Source: Tubiluchus corallicola
Lineage: Eukaryota > Priapulida > Priapulimorpha > Priapulimorphida > Tubiluchidae
Length of the DNA stretch: 64,000 nucleotides
NCBI GenBank assembly: GCA_030141605.1
Contig: JAQGDQ010000487.1
Span: 104,075-168,074, forward strand
Direction: 5' to 3'
Of this stretch, positions 1-44,800 are shown piece after piece (within the stretch, counting starts at the first letter, position 1; the number at the start of each line of letters is the position of its first letter). Made by a program: the position numbers and the translations under genes. Under the pieces are notes generated by a model, which had not been told where the DNA came from, made no database searches, and saw nothing but the letters and a program-made list of their open reading frames with translations.

Positions 1-235
1 TTTTACCTGTGCAATTTTTTCTTGTGGCATTTTTACATGTGGCATTTTTACGTGTGCCATTTTTTCCTGTGCTATTTTTACCTGTGCTGTTTTTACCTGT
101 GCCACTTTTACCTAGGGCAATTTTACCTATGGCATTTTTTCATGTGACATTTTTACATGTGCCATTATTTCTTGTGCCATTTTCATTTGTGGCATTTTTA
201 CCTGCGCCATTTTTATACCGCGCATAGATAACTTG
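1..235. repeat. 15-17 base minisatellite
   Basis: About fourteen degenerate head-to-tail copies of a unit close to TTTTTACCTGTGCCA, cut by the window edge. The open frame across it, rich in Phe, Leu and Pro, is a by-product of the repeat. Confidence 0.9.
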
Positions 236-239
236 CGTT

Positions 240-1735
240 CATTCGCCACGCCTTCAACCTACAGCTAAATTACATTGATAATTGAATGATACTGTGCTAC
301 CTTCTGCGCCTTGCTCTATTAGCATTAGATCATACTAATTTTAGTTACAGTTAACAAGCGTGAAATTTTCGAATGCTAATTCTAAAAAAAGATAAAGATG
401 ATGCTATTTTGTATTGCAGTAATAGTATGTAACAATGTAAAATGTAACAAGACCATCTATCAAGAACCAGGCACATTTCAAAATTTAATCATTTGCGTTT
501 TTAATTTGTATTAATTTTTTCTGTTCGTTAGCTACAGCGTACAATAATAATCACAATGCAACTTTCATAATGTGTGCAGTTGAATTTCAACTTCAAATTC
601 AACCAAATTTTAAACTGCTGATAATAATACCTTATAATAATATAAGCCTACAATAGCTTGAAAACATATTCATATATTTATTAGAAGTTAATAGAAGCTT
701 GAACATATCTATTAGTCAACATTCTAAAACTAAGATTGCTGACTTTTAACTTCCGTTATACAAAATAGTAATCTTTCCAGCTTGGGCACCGTGTTTGTCA
801 ACTTGTTTAAAAGCTAAGCCTTCTGGAATGTTAGGCTTAGTTTAATGATCGCAAAATATATTAAAAATATTTAGTAATAAAAGTGTGATATGTAAGAGCC
901 TCGTATAATTAGTAAAACAGCGCACTGCCAATTTCAATCAAAAGCATAATAACAAGTTTTAACAAAGAGTCGGTAGCTAATTTTTGTGTTATTTTCATGA
1001 ATATTAGCTAAGCTACAGCAGTTTGTATTGGTTTAAGCAGCGCGCGCTGACGGAAAGCCACGATGCGTTTACGAAAAGTCACGAAGTCCACGACTTACGC
1101 ATAATATTGAAGTCAATGGCGGCTATCACTGCACCTAAAAATCACTATACAGGAGGAAGTATAATATAACTTACTGACTTATAGGCTTTTTGCTAATTTC
1201 GTTGTCACATAAATTTTTCTAAGCTTAAGTGACAGCAGTAAAATAAACTCTTTCTTTGACGTTTTCAGAAATGTGAGAAATATAGTTTTAGCTTCCTTAC
1301 TCAAAAACTATCACATTTGCCGACTTTATTCCTTCTCTTTTGAGGTATTAATAATTCTTTTATAAAATAGGTAACATTAATAACAATAACAATAAAATAC
1401 TGTCAATCTGTATTCAGAATTGCACCTCATAATATATATATATATATATGTCAAGTACAGAAAATGATACAGAAAAAAATCTATGCACGAATAATTGCAA
1501 TCACCATAAACTGCAAACGTAATTATTGTGTTAAGTATGTACTGTATTAAAACTGAGCATTTCTAAACTCAAAAATTCTAATACTGGGTCTTTATAATAA
1601 AAACAGTATGGTAACTGCAAGACAAATCATAACTTTGCAAGTATTTTCAACTCGCTCATATTTTAATAAGTTAAACTGCTGTTGGATTAGTACCATTTAT
1701 AATGCAAGGCATCAGGAAACAATAGCCTCGTGTAC
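240..1735. other. AT-rich stretch without a recognised gene
   Basis: No exon with a recognisable protein was found on either strand. There is a short (AT)n tract at about 1431-1449. Otherwise it looks like ordinary intergenic DNA downstream of the RUFY gene. Confidence 0.6.
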
Positions 1736-2332
1736 TTAAAGGACGAGGAAACGGCAGTGTAAAGTAAGTCTCAGAAAACTTGTATTAAAAACTCACAGAT
1801 GGTATGCTATTAGTATTTCTTCGCCGGCAGCTGATGAGTCAGTAGTCTTTAATAATAATTTGTAACTCCAACCCACCAACCAAATGACTAGACAATCAGA
1901 AGATGGATGAAAGTTACTCGTGAAATTTCAGGAAGTCTGTACAACAATCACACGCAATCTGTGTGTGTGCGTGCGACGTCCCGCAATGTACACCCCGCGC
2001 CCGTGTGTGTCACGTCACGCAATGTACACCCTGTGTGTGTGTGACGTCACGCAATGTACACCACGCGTCCACGCCATCAACAAGTTCACACTCATAAAGA
2101 GTCTTTAAACTCAGATTCGCTGGCAACGTGTGCAAGAGTTGAAATATTTACGTCGTGTGTGTGACGTCACGTAATGGCGCAGTCGGAACAGGAGATTTAA
2201 AGTGAAAGAAAACGGGAATTTCTTTTAATGTGAGTACGACATATGCTTAAGATTATTACAAGGTAATATAATTTGTAAGTCGATTTTTCTGAAACCTACC
2301 TTACAGACTACTTCTCTTGTCCTTTACAAGTT
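1736..2332. repeat. TIR element family B, copy 1
   Basis: The left end reads TTAAAGGACGAGGAAAC and the right end is its near inverse, TTCTCTTGTCCTTTA. The same ends occur in the copies at 21150-21830 and 30585-31256, whose right halves also share the text from the ACGTCA motif to the end. It is a non-autonomous DNA transposon with no coding capacity. Confidence 0.7.
1960..2180. repeat. Short repeats carrying CRE-like TGACGTCA sites
   Basis: Three to four partial copies of a GTGTGTGACGTCACGCAATG unit lie inside the family B element. Exact TGACGTCA palindromes (the CREB/ATF site) are at about 2042-2049 and 2162-2169. Whether they bind anything is unknown. Confidence 0.7.
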
Positions 2333-2339
2333 ATCAGAA

Positions 2340-2860
2340 ACACATATAAACCTACTTTTTAACATTTTAATAGTTTCAATATTATTAGTTAATGGTGTTT
2401 TTTAAATTCATTCGAATTCTTATTCTTGTCAGAAATCAAGAATCAACGACGTTTTTCAAGAAATGAGCACTGTTCACTTTAAGAAACCAACCCGAATCAA
2501 ATCGGAATCGAACCCTTGACCACTTACGGCCTCAGAAATGTGAATAGCGACAGTAGAACTTAAATAAGTGTTCGTCACACAACATTATATGGTCTTTTTC
2601 GTGGGTTTGTCAGTTTTCATCCTTTCGGTTTCTTCAGCAATGGGGGTGGGGGTTGTTTGGCTATCATTTCCTAACACCCCTTATATGCACACCAATACAT
2701 GTATGAAACCCTGAGAAACATAATAACATCTTAGTGGATTCTGTTAATCAAAACACATAAACTGCTTCGTCACTGTGACAAATATTTGCACATCAAAGTG
2801 ACTTCTGAAGCCGTTTTACTATATCCTATTCAATGAGGATGTGAACAGTTGCAATGATGG
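2340..2860. other. Non-coding stretch with a tRNA-like remnant
   Basis: At about 2495-2530 a minus-strand B-box-like motif (GGTTCGAT reversed) followed by sequence reading like a decayed tRNA-derived SINE head is visible. No gene is seen. Confidence 0.4.
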
Positions 2861-3250
2861 CGAAGGTCACATTACATTATACAACATTTGCCGTTGCCAT
2901 TGCTCATCAATATTTTGCTCAAGACTAATGCCAGTTGCATCGTAGTAGCAACACATCTTAACTATACCTGTCATGTGGGTAAAGCAAAGCCGAGTGCTGC
3001 ATCAGTTCACTAAGTTGTTGTTTTACGTGAACTTTACTTAATTATGTATTAGTCTGCGCATATAGTGATTTACTAACAGGATCTTGCTTGGGAACAAGAA
3101 AAAATGAACTAGGTAAGGTTCTAGCCTATTACAGTAAGTTCCGCTGCGAGGCGTTGTCACGTGTATGTAAATGCGTTTTCTGGTATACTTAACCTTTGAC
3201 CTTTTCACGATAATCGTCAATCTCTGGAACTGTGAAAAGGTGTATAATCT
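2860..3250. repeat. TIR element family C copy
   Basis: The right end (CTGGAACTGTGAAAAGG, about 3223-3240) and the interior (GGTAAGGTTCTAGCC, TTTACTAACAGGATCTTGCTTGG) match the copies at 55440-55720 and 56547-57276. The left end is decayed. Confidence 0.6.
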
Positions 3251-3254
3251 GTTT

Positions 3255-4005
3255 TTCTTACAACAAATGCCAGACGATGCCAAGCATGTGATAACTTGTC
3301 AAGAGTGATTCAAATGACATGAAAAACAGAAACGGCAACAAAACCTCTCGCAGAAGTCCAGCAATTCGCATAGTTAAGTTACTGATGTTATTAGTACATA
3401 TAATGTTAAATATCATAGTTTAAATTTGTACAAACATGTAACCTTAACAAATTAACACACTTCCTTCATAACAACAAATACTGCATGTTCATTATCAGTG
3501 TAACAACAGTGATATGATTCATGTTCAAACACGTAAGTGTGAACATCATAAATCTTTCTTATAAATATAAAATAAACCCTTGTAATATTCAATAGACAAT
3601 GATCTATCTTATGTAACAATGAGTTTCTATTATCGCATAAATTTGGTGTTACTCAAATCTAAAAACAGCTTCGATTAGCTTGCTGTTACAACTTGGTGTA
3701 ATTTTAAAATACTGGGCTAAATCAGAGGACGGACATAATTTACAAGAATGCCACCGGTGTTAATCTTAGTGAATACTATAATCTGCAACAAAATAATCAC
3801 ATCTAAGTAGCATAACTGCTTATAAATAAACTAACTAAATCTTCATGGAGATGCTGCCACAATTGTTTGGCAAACGGTAACAAGCATTGATTTGATACAC
3901 AAGTTTTACATAGTTTAACATTCTGAAAAAATAAGGCAAATTAACAGCAACAATGCCATGCCACCAAGGCCACCAAAAATTGAAATTACTTCAATACGAG
4001 GAGTA
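3255..4005. other. AT-rich stretch without a recognised gene
   Basis: It lies 3' of the RUFY stop codon. I saw no exon, and no clear AATAAA signal in the RUFY direction, so the RUFY 3' end is not placed. Confidence 0.5.
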
Positions 4006-4009
4006 AAAG

Positions 4010-4625
4010 ATGCGAAAGAGTTGATTGTGGATTCTGTGCACGAGAGTTGATTGTGGATTCTGAGCAGGAAAGAGTTAATTGTGGATTCTGTGCAGGAAAG
4101 AGTTGATTGTGGATTCTGTGCACTAGAGTTGATTGTGGATTCTGTGCACGAGAGTTGATTGTGGATTCTGTGCAGGAAACAGTTGATTGTGGATTCTGAG
4201 CAGGAAAGAGTTGATTGTGGATTCTGTGCAGGAAATAGTTGATTGTGGATTCTGAGCAGGAAAGAGTTGATTGTGGATTCTGTGCACGAAAGAATTGATT
4301 GTGGATTCTGTGCACGAGAATTGATTTTGGATTCTGAGCAGGAAAGAGTTGATTGTGGATTCTGTGCAGGAAAGAGTTCATTGTGGATTCTGTGCAGGAA
4401 AGAGTTCATTGTGGATTCTGAGCAGGAAAGAGTTGATTGTGGATTCTGTGCAGGAAAGAGTTGATTGTGGATTCTGTGCAGGAAAGAGTTCATTGTGGAT
4501 TCTGAGCAGGAAAGAGTTGATTGTGGATTCTGTGCACGAGAGTTGATTGTGGATTCTGAGCAGAAAAGAGTTGATTGTGGATTCTGAGCAGGAAAGAGCT
4601 GATTGTGGATTCTGTGCAGGAGTTG
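4010..4625. repeat. 28-30 base minisatellite, about 21 copies
   Basis: Tandem copies of a unit close to GTTGATTGTGGATTCTGTGC plus AGGAAAGA, with variants (CACGAGA, GAGCAGGA) scattered among them. The array begins about 200 bases 3' of the RUFY stop codon and may lie in its 3' UTR. Long overlapping open frames on both strands (repeating NSFLLRIHNQL-type text) come from the repeat and have no gene-like features. Confidence 0.95.
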
Positions 4626-4826
4626 GAAATGCTTTCAAAACTAAGTTCATTTAAAACAAATCGAATTCAAAAATGTAGTGTATTGTATCATTTCGATGGG
4701 AAAATGTATCTATTATACTGATACCAAATCGCACAACTAGTACCGATTAACTACACTACGACGACCGTAGAACTTTGGAATGTTCAAACTAGATATCAAA
4801 CTGGATTATGGTTTTACAAAGCAGTG

Positions 4827-37131
<32,305 letters not shown>

Positions 37132-40100
37132 CTTTATTTACTGTCGTCATTTCCAGTCCGATTTAACCGATAATCATTCTTTGTCATCAACATTCAACAC
37201 ACCATAATTTGCTTCGAGCAGCTCACCTCTCAGACCAGTTCACTGCCATCGATCTTGTGCTCGTTTCTGAGTCAAACTAAGTTGTCAAAGACCATGACTG
37301 ACGACATGAAAGCATCTCCTGCACAAGGCTTCTCGCTCGTGACACAACTTGCCGTCAGCAGAGTTAAACTTGAAGAATCGTTACCTGTAATTATGATTCT
37401 TATTAATACTCAGGCAGTCGTAGCAGACCCTGCCAGACAGTGCCGAATTTACACTTGCTGAGACCCTATGCTATATGAAGTTCTGTGGCCTTTCTTAGCA
37501 AGAGATATAGGAACCTCGAACATCACAATTATAATTCACTCTGACTTTTATTGGGTCACCTTGATTTTTTCCAGTAAAAACGACAAAACTGTTAAACATT
37601 TTAATACTCATCGAAGTTACCATGTAATTGTTACTTGAAGCAACATTTTTCCTCACGCCTGCATGCACTACAATTTGTCCCTACATACTGCGTGATTTGT
37701 GTCACACACAAAAAGTCGACAGTAGTTAAACGTGCAGGTGTAATGTTGTGCATAATATTTATACTATATATTAAACTATTATACTAGCGATCTCGTTCTA
37801 TAAATATCTTAGGCTTGTTGCATTAAAGATAAAACATAATTGATTTTTGCAGCAGCCCAGTTAACCTAACAGGCCTCATCAATTGGCAGAATTAAAATTT
37901 TCTTGATGATAAGTTTGTCTTGCTGACTCACTGAGTTGTGGTTGGCTTCAAATTATACCATTATAGTTGCCATAGTAACTGGTCTTACCACCTAGTCATC
38001 AGCCAGTACAGGTCATGTGTTAATATCTTAAAAACTTCAACACCTAATTACTTTTGACACTAAAAAACTTGTGTGCTAAACAGAATAAAAGGGCTCTTTT
38101 CTTAGTATAGTTCTGAGAAATTTTTATGGAGCAGTATAGAAGATAAGGCGAATTATCTTGCTAAGCATCACCGTTTTAAATCAGTTAATTCCACGTGTTC
38201 TTGGTGGGTACAACAAATTACTAATTAATGCTATAAGTGAGTGTGAAATTGTTTAAAGATAGCAGCTGTGTTAGCAATGAGAATGTATGTAAGTGGTGAA
38301 AATTCTAATAAAACTGACATTTTGGAAGTCCAACTTTTCAAATCTTCATGGAGCCATGATGCCATGGTGTCCTTTGCTGCAACCCTTCCCCCTCCTAACA
38401 ATCTCGATACTAGATATTTCTACAAAGATCTCTGAGCTTGGTCCATCACCAGGGTGCCAACGTTTAGTCGCTAGAGTGTTTGTAAGATTTTCCACCTCTC
38501 CTGACATGATGACAATTTGGTGAGAATTTGTGCAACGGTCTTTATGCTATACATGACATGCTGGATGAGTTACTGTGCTAAACGATGGCATCAGCACTAC
38601 ACTACCTCAGGTAATGTGATAGGATTACCTTGGGTAAAAATGACTATAAAACCCAATCAGGAATCTTCTTGAGGCCACATACAGATTGTGAAGCCATAAG
38701 CTGTAGTTTGTTTAGCTTGCACCTAAATGAAGCACTGTTTGATCGGAGGCTGCTACATATGGCAAAACACTTCTTCATTATTTACGGAATCGTACCGCAT
38801 CTCCTAATTTCAGGAATGGGTTTGCGTACAAATGTCAGCGATTGCTAAAGATTGCATCTGTGGTATAAAGTTAATTGCCTTGTCTGCGTCATAAACAACT
38901 GGGAGAACTCAGGCTTGTCTTGTGCATTAAAATCTTGGTATAATGGGTCACATTAATGTGGTGTTGCACAAAGCATGGCCAAGACAGCAACAACTGAAGC
39001 CAAGTAGTACCCCTCAAAAGCTCAGCTCTGGTTTAACTTCAGTTCAAATTAGTCATCTTAGAGCCCCGTTAAATGAACTACTTTTCGACTTAAACATTGG
39101 ATGGCAGGCATTACAACGAATCCATAGTCTTCATCTGCTCTGGAAAACAAGCAAAGTGCTACGCAGACACACTGCTCTCTTATAGTGGTAGCAAATGTCG
39201 TTCTGTCATCCAAATATTCGAGATCACAATAACATACTCACTGTTCAGATCCCACTAATTTCACAGGCCTGTGACATTAAGTGGACAATAATTTTGTTGA
39301 ATGTATCTGGGACATCCCTGACATACCTCCATTGTGACTCAGACTTAAAATCAGTGCCGTGACACAGCCCTCTTGGGTGTCTCTTGCTGGCTTTCTGCAG
39401 CAAGCTATCATCAGTCAACTGAGTCAAGTGCTGTTTTAATGCCAACAAAGACAGAGTAAGCAGCAAAAAAGCCTATCACTTAACTACTTGTGGTGTGTAA
39501 AATGTGCAAAGGAGAGTCAAGAAAGTGCACTTTAATAAAAACCTGGCTTACTGCAAGAGACTGCAGAAACTGCAACTACAAACACTGGCAATATGCATAG
39601 TTAGATGTAACTTGCTGCAAACATACACGTCTTACATGGACATCATTATAGACAATAACACATTTCAAGTGAAGACAAGAGAAAGAAGAGGACACAAGAC
39701 AATTGTGTTAAATGCCATTCATGACTGGCGACACGAAAGAACTTCTACTATCATTGTAATAGACTGCCACTAGTTGCAATGGAAGCTGTAAATACAAATC
39801 AGTTTCAAAAACAAAATAGGGCCATAATCACAGTGCTGCAAATTTGGAAAACCTATGTAATGGTTTGCAGTGCTGCCTCATTCAGGTGTATAATATAGAA
39901 TTTGTATTGGGCTTATACACTAAGAATATTGAAGGAACTGTGATGATGGCGGTAAGGTATATTCTTCCAAGAAAATTACAGTGCACATCCTGTCTAATGT
40001 TATCCATACAATATCAATAAATCACAGCAAACAAATGCAAGAATGAGTGTTAGCCAGTTGCTAAAAAGTGCTAACTAGGAAAAATGTTCTTCTGGTCAAT

Positions 40101-41430
40101 TGAAAACCAGACAAAATCCAAAACATTTAGTGAATAGTGAGTTAAAGATGATACTCAAATTGTCTAATTGTATCGGGCATAGTTACAACACCAGTTGTTC
40201 ATATATTTTATGCTCAATATGCACAAGAAGTATGCCATCAAAACCAGAGTAAACGATATGTCTAAACAAAATTTAAACGTAATTTAATATCAATACTAAC
40301 GTCCTCAGCTATGCACTATTACCTTGACGGCATCCTACGTGAAGTCAGTGACTTTCATAGTTTCATTTAGGCATATATGTCAGTCGGCTCATATCAAATC
40401 AAATCAAAACTCACGTAATTGGAGTCGGGGGCGATGGCCATTTTTGTGTCGACGTCGCCGCCGCTATGTCCAAAGCTTTCGTGTCTTGAAATTACTTAAA
40501 TGCTCGTTATTAATTTATTTAAGAAAGAAATTTTAAGTGCATTTTTGTTATTAAGCTTTTTGAGGTAAAAAAAAACGATTGTTAAGTATTTTGAGAAAAC
40601 CAGTTAAGTAATCAGACAGGGAAGAAAACTAAGATGGCCACTAGGGAAAAACTGTCCTGACGACACTAAAGTTGGACTTGGGTTTAAAGTTTTTCATCAT
40701 CATCCCCAAATTTGGTGCCTCTGGTATGCTTTGAAGTTTACATTATGTACATCAGTGTTTCGCTATTGTTTAGTGCTTAAAAAGAATCATTTTTGGAACT
40801 ATTAGGCTTCACATATTAATTATTATTGCTCTCGGAAAGCTCCATGCCAGATGAGTGTCGAAATAGATAAAACTTTATTTTATTTTAGTTCGCAAGTTAA
40901 TATATTAGTTATGACTCGTTTAATTGATTGTAAGCTTACTAGTATTTTCTCTTAATTTTATTTTCGATCTCCAGTCAAAAACAGGATTATTTTACGAAAT
41001 ATAAAATTAGGTATCTTGAAAATACTCTTTTTAAATTACTACAGTTTATATGCTCAGTACTGCATAACATTAATATTACACTTTGTCTGGGATGAAGAAT
41101 TCGATAACTGATCTTTTGCCACCCTTTCCATTTGTTTGTTTAATTAAGTTATACTAATCTTCTGTGTACTTTTTGATTGAGATGATTTGATTTGAGTTAC
41201 GGCATCTATTTTCAAAGCTGCGGCAGATAGCTTCCTGCCCCATCACTTAGTCACTTTTGTTTCCCCAGTAGTAGGCCAGTACACAATTAGGTACTCAATG
41301 ACGTAATAGACATACACAAATTTGACTTTGGGTTAACAACTAGGTTAACTGCTGCCAGGGAAAGGTAGGTTATCAGTAAACTGTAAACCACATGTGTTGC
41401 CCATTTTACTATTTTTCAAATATTTCTAAA
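37132..41430. other. Intergenic region between divergent RUFY and ITGB1BP1
   Basis: I found no confident exon in 4.3 kb. Several open frames at 38293-39773 on both strands are broken and unlike any family I know; they may be a decayed transposon. A CpG-rich patch at about 40425-40480 (GGGGCGATGGCC, GTCGACGTCGCCGCCGC) and AAGATGGCCACTAGGG at 40631 resemble promoter or YY1/CTCF-type motifs and could mark an ITGB1BP1 5' UTR exon. Confidence 0.4.
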
Positions 41431-41436
41431 GACGGA

Positions 41437-41437
<1 letters not shown>

Positions 41438-41478
<41 letters not shown>

Positions 41479-41640
41479 AGGGAGGGAGAGACAGAGAGAG
41501 AGAGAGAGGGGGGGGAGGGAGAGAGAGAGAGAAGAGCGGGAGAGAGAGGGAAAGAGAGAGAGAGGGAGAGGGAAAGAGAGAGAGAGAGGAAGAGACGGAG
41601 AGATAGGGAGAGAGAGAGAGAGTGGGAGAGGGAGAAAGAC
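41438..41640. repeat. (GA)n tract, about 200 bases
   Basis: AG dinucleotide repeat with G-runs. Its Arg/Glu and Ser/Leu open frames are artefacts. It lies about 100 bases before the candidate first coding exon of ITGB1BP1. Confidence 0.97.
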
Positions 41641-41745
41641 TGCATTACTGCTGATTTTTTCATTAGATCTTTTTTGTAAACATTTTGTCTTAGTGTAAGA
41701 AGCAATGTGCAGAGAGCATTTCTTTTCTCATCGTGTAATCAGATC

Positions 41746-41843
41746 ATGGGGAATTGTCCTTTGCACAATGTAAAAGCTTCGGACGAAATTAGCAGATTTA
41801 AAAATGAAATCATAATGGCGCATTCAAGACAAGTCTGTCTTAG
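41746..41843 (+). CDS. ITGB1BP1: ITGB1BP1 candidate first coding exon
   Basis: ATG 41746 opens MGNCPLHNVKASDEISRFKN then EIIMAHSRQVCLR, with donor CTTAG|GTATAA leaving two bases. That phase is exactly what exon 2 needs (AG|G gives Arg), and VCLR-YLGS makes a sensible first PTB strand. The MGNC start could be lipidated. There is no similarity to the human N-terminus, and a TTTTGTCTTAG acceptor at about 41683-41693 would also allow this to be an internal exon. Confidence 0.5.
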
Positions 41844-44800
41844 GTATAATAAATGTTTTTTCCATATTTCAGAGTTGTGTTTATGACGTAATTGGAACAG
41901 TAACACGATTGATGATGTCAACAGATTTCACACTGCAGTAAGCAAAATTATATATAAGTAAAATTTAAGTATAGATTATAATAATAAAATCTCTGACTCA
42001 GTATTTGCTGATTTTCTTGTGTTTATGACGTAATCGGAACAGTAACACGATTGATGATGTCAACAGATTTCACACTGCAGTAAGCAAAATTATATATAAG
42101 TAAAATTTAAGTATATATTATAATACTAAAAACTCTGACTCAGTATTTGCTGATTTTCTTTATGCAAAAGACAAAGACAAGATTTCTTTACCGTCGCTCA
42201 TTTAACAGACAGGATTAGCACTAATGGCTATTTAGCGACTTACACTTGTACAATAATACAGGTAAAGACGCAATACGCAAATAATGAATAACCTGTAAGG
42301 TATATGCCTCGACGTTTGTAGCCGCTAGACTCAAACTCGAGACTGTGTGGTTTCATTAAATAAAATAAATAAAAATAACTTCATTTCCTTTTCATTTGTT
42401 TTAATAAAATTGAACAGGTTAAGTTTCTGCTGCTTCACCATAACGTGTTTTATAGGTACTTGGGTTCTGTAGAAGATCTGACATTATCACCAACAAGTGA
42501 TGTGGTGGATAGGAGTGCAGAGGCACAACTAATCGATAAACTTGAGGATGCTCAGGTATGCATTTAGACACTCAGGGTCTAGGATGAATGTCTGTTTGGA
42601 GTACCTTGAGGATGCTCAGGTATGCATTTGGACACTCAGGGTCTAGGTCTAGGATGAATGTCTGTTTGGAGTACCAAGTGGTAAGGATGAGCAAGAGTTC
42701 TCTGTTTGTGACTAGGTAACGACCACTTTGAAACGGGTGCATTATCAACGTATGAAGTACCTTCTGGAGGCCAAATACACCAAAATTGTTTGGCTCGTAC
42801 ACATATCTGGGTTGCCGGACCTCGCTTTTACGGATATCGAAAGAATCGAACAAAATCTGGACCAACAAAGTCCCACATACTACGGACGCAGTGCAGTTGT
42901 TTTGCGAGCTGACCGCTAGTTGGCAGGCCATCAATTTGCTTACATCATTACATCAGTGTAATCAAGCAGCGTGTAACGACACATGTGTAGCTTGCGTGTT
43001 AGCGTGTTTAAGTGGTTTAGTCAGAGTCGATTATGCAGAGTTATTTGAGTCAATTGCTGACAGTTTTTCTATACTTTTGTATAGGAGTGTCCCGTACAAG
43101 CCGTTTTTGAGACAGTTAAGAGATTTGTTCTACATTACCCTGAGTCTAATACACGGTACCTACTGTATTAGCTTAGTGTCGGTAAATATGGGCAATCGGC
43201 AAATTCGGACCGATGTCTCCCCGCTTTTGTCTGGCAAAGTGAAATGTGGGTGTAATTACAATTTTGCCTTCGATTATAATTGATAATATTATGAGCTGCA
43301 GTGTTTTTCAAGTTTTACAAGTCAGCCTGAAAGACATTGATAGTTTATTATTTTATTGTTGAGGTTTTGTGTGATAAAATTTAAGTGCTATATGACATAT
43401 AACTTAGTTATTACCAATGGCATTGATAATTTTTTAGCTGGAGGGAAAGTTGCCTTACACTGCGTCAGAGAATGCGAAGGGAGTCTTACTGAATGTATCA
43501 AAGCATGGCATAAAAGTCATGGATGTGGCAAAGAAGGTAAGAAATGCATGTTCAAGAATCAAAGAATTTTAAGATATGTTAAAAAATTCAGAACAAAAAG
43601 CATCAGCTATACGGCTTCCGATTTTTTCTTTCAAAATTGACCAATTTGCGTTTCAAAGAATCGTCAATTCCGCTTCACAGAAATTAGAATGTACGTGGCC
43701 CTGTAACTAATGTTTATCATCAAATTATGTGATGTGCGATAGACTGTAATTAAAAAAATAAATTTTTATATGAATTAAGTATGTAGTCTATCAGGTATTT
43801 GTATTGGGCTAAGGTAAAATAAGAATGCCAACATTTAATTCGCACACAAAAGTCACGGAACAACATGCTATCATATTCGTATAAATCATTGGGAAACTAC
43901 CTGGCTAGCTGTCACATGCATAACATCGTCAGATCGTGTTTGTGTGAAAAGGGGAAACCTTTCCACAAACGTGGCGCTATTTGCTACAAGCTGTCGTTAA
44001 AAAATCTCCCATATTTCTTTTGACAAATGCAAAAACAAAGTGAAAGTAGGAACACAAGTTGCATAAAAAATAAAATTCCGGGAAGAACTTCTATTAAGGT
44101 CACGAAAGGCTGCTTAGTTTTGCCGGAAAGTATCAAGTGAAGAAAATTCCGTCTTTAAATGCATTAAATTGGCAGAGAAATCGGAAATCGGGGCAATTCT
44201 GTTTGTCATAACTATTTCCGTTTCAGTTACCCATTTCTGTGAATTCCGTCCGTTTTCCGCTATCGCTGAAAATCGGATGCCCTATATATATATATATATT
44301 TATAGACTGATTAAGAGATAGTCGAACATGATATTTTGGTTCAGTCCATAGTTCACTACAAAAAAGGACTTTTGATCACATAACATGATCATTACTGTCC
44401 AAAAATCGCTAAAGAGTTATTTACAAATTCACAATATGACATTGGGTTGCCATTGAAAAATTCATGCAGATCGTTAAAGTTCAGTTCAGTGATTCGTAAG
44501 TGGACAAAAACAGATAACATGCTCTTCTGTTTGATTGTTTAAACCAGGACAGGAGCATAGCCTGTCTTCTCTTTTTATCCTTGCCCGTCTTCCAGTCTCA
44601 ATAGCTAGGTTATGTGAGGAGAGGCCTAACCGAGATGTTCTAATCCTATGGAGCTCATTTAACACTATACATTGCACTGACAGATAGTACCTACAGCTGG
44701 TACATGTTAAAACTGCCCAAGCTAAAAGGAATAAAAACAATTTGTGTTCACACCAATAAGCAAGATACTATTACCACTGTTACACCACCAGCATGCATCA

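Noticed and set aside
3915-4650. Overlapping ORFs up to 192 codons on both strands
   Set aside because: They are produced by the 28-30 base minisatellite; the peptide repeats the unit and has no independent gene signal.
38293-39773. Several 72-89 codon ORFs in the RUFY/ITGB1BP1 intergenic region
   Set aside because: I considered a piggyBac-like transposase but found no catalytic motif or continuous frame on either strand.
42786-43283. 165-codon plus-strand ORF between ITGB1BP1 exons
   Set aside because: It lies entirely inside a dispersed repeat whose other copy does not keep the frame.
43356-43640. 94-codon ORF overlapping ITGB1BP1 exon 3
   Set aside because: It is a shadow frame; the exon's true frame is the one matching ICAP-1.
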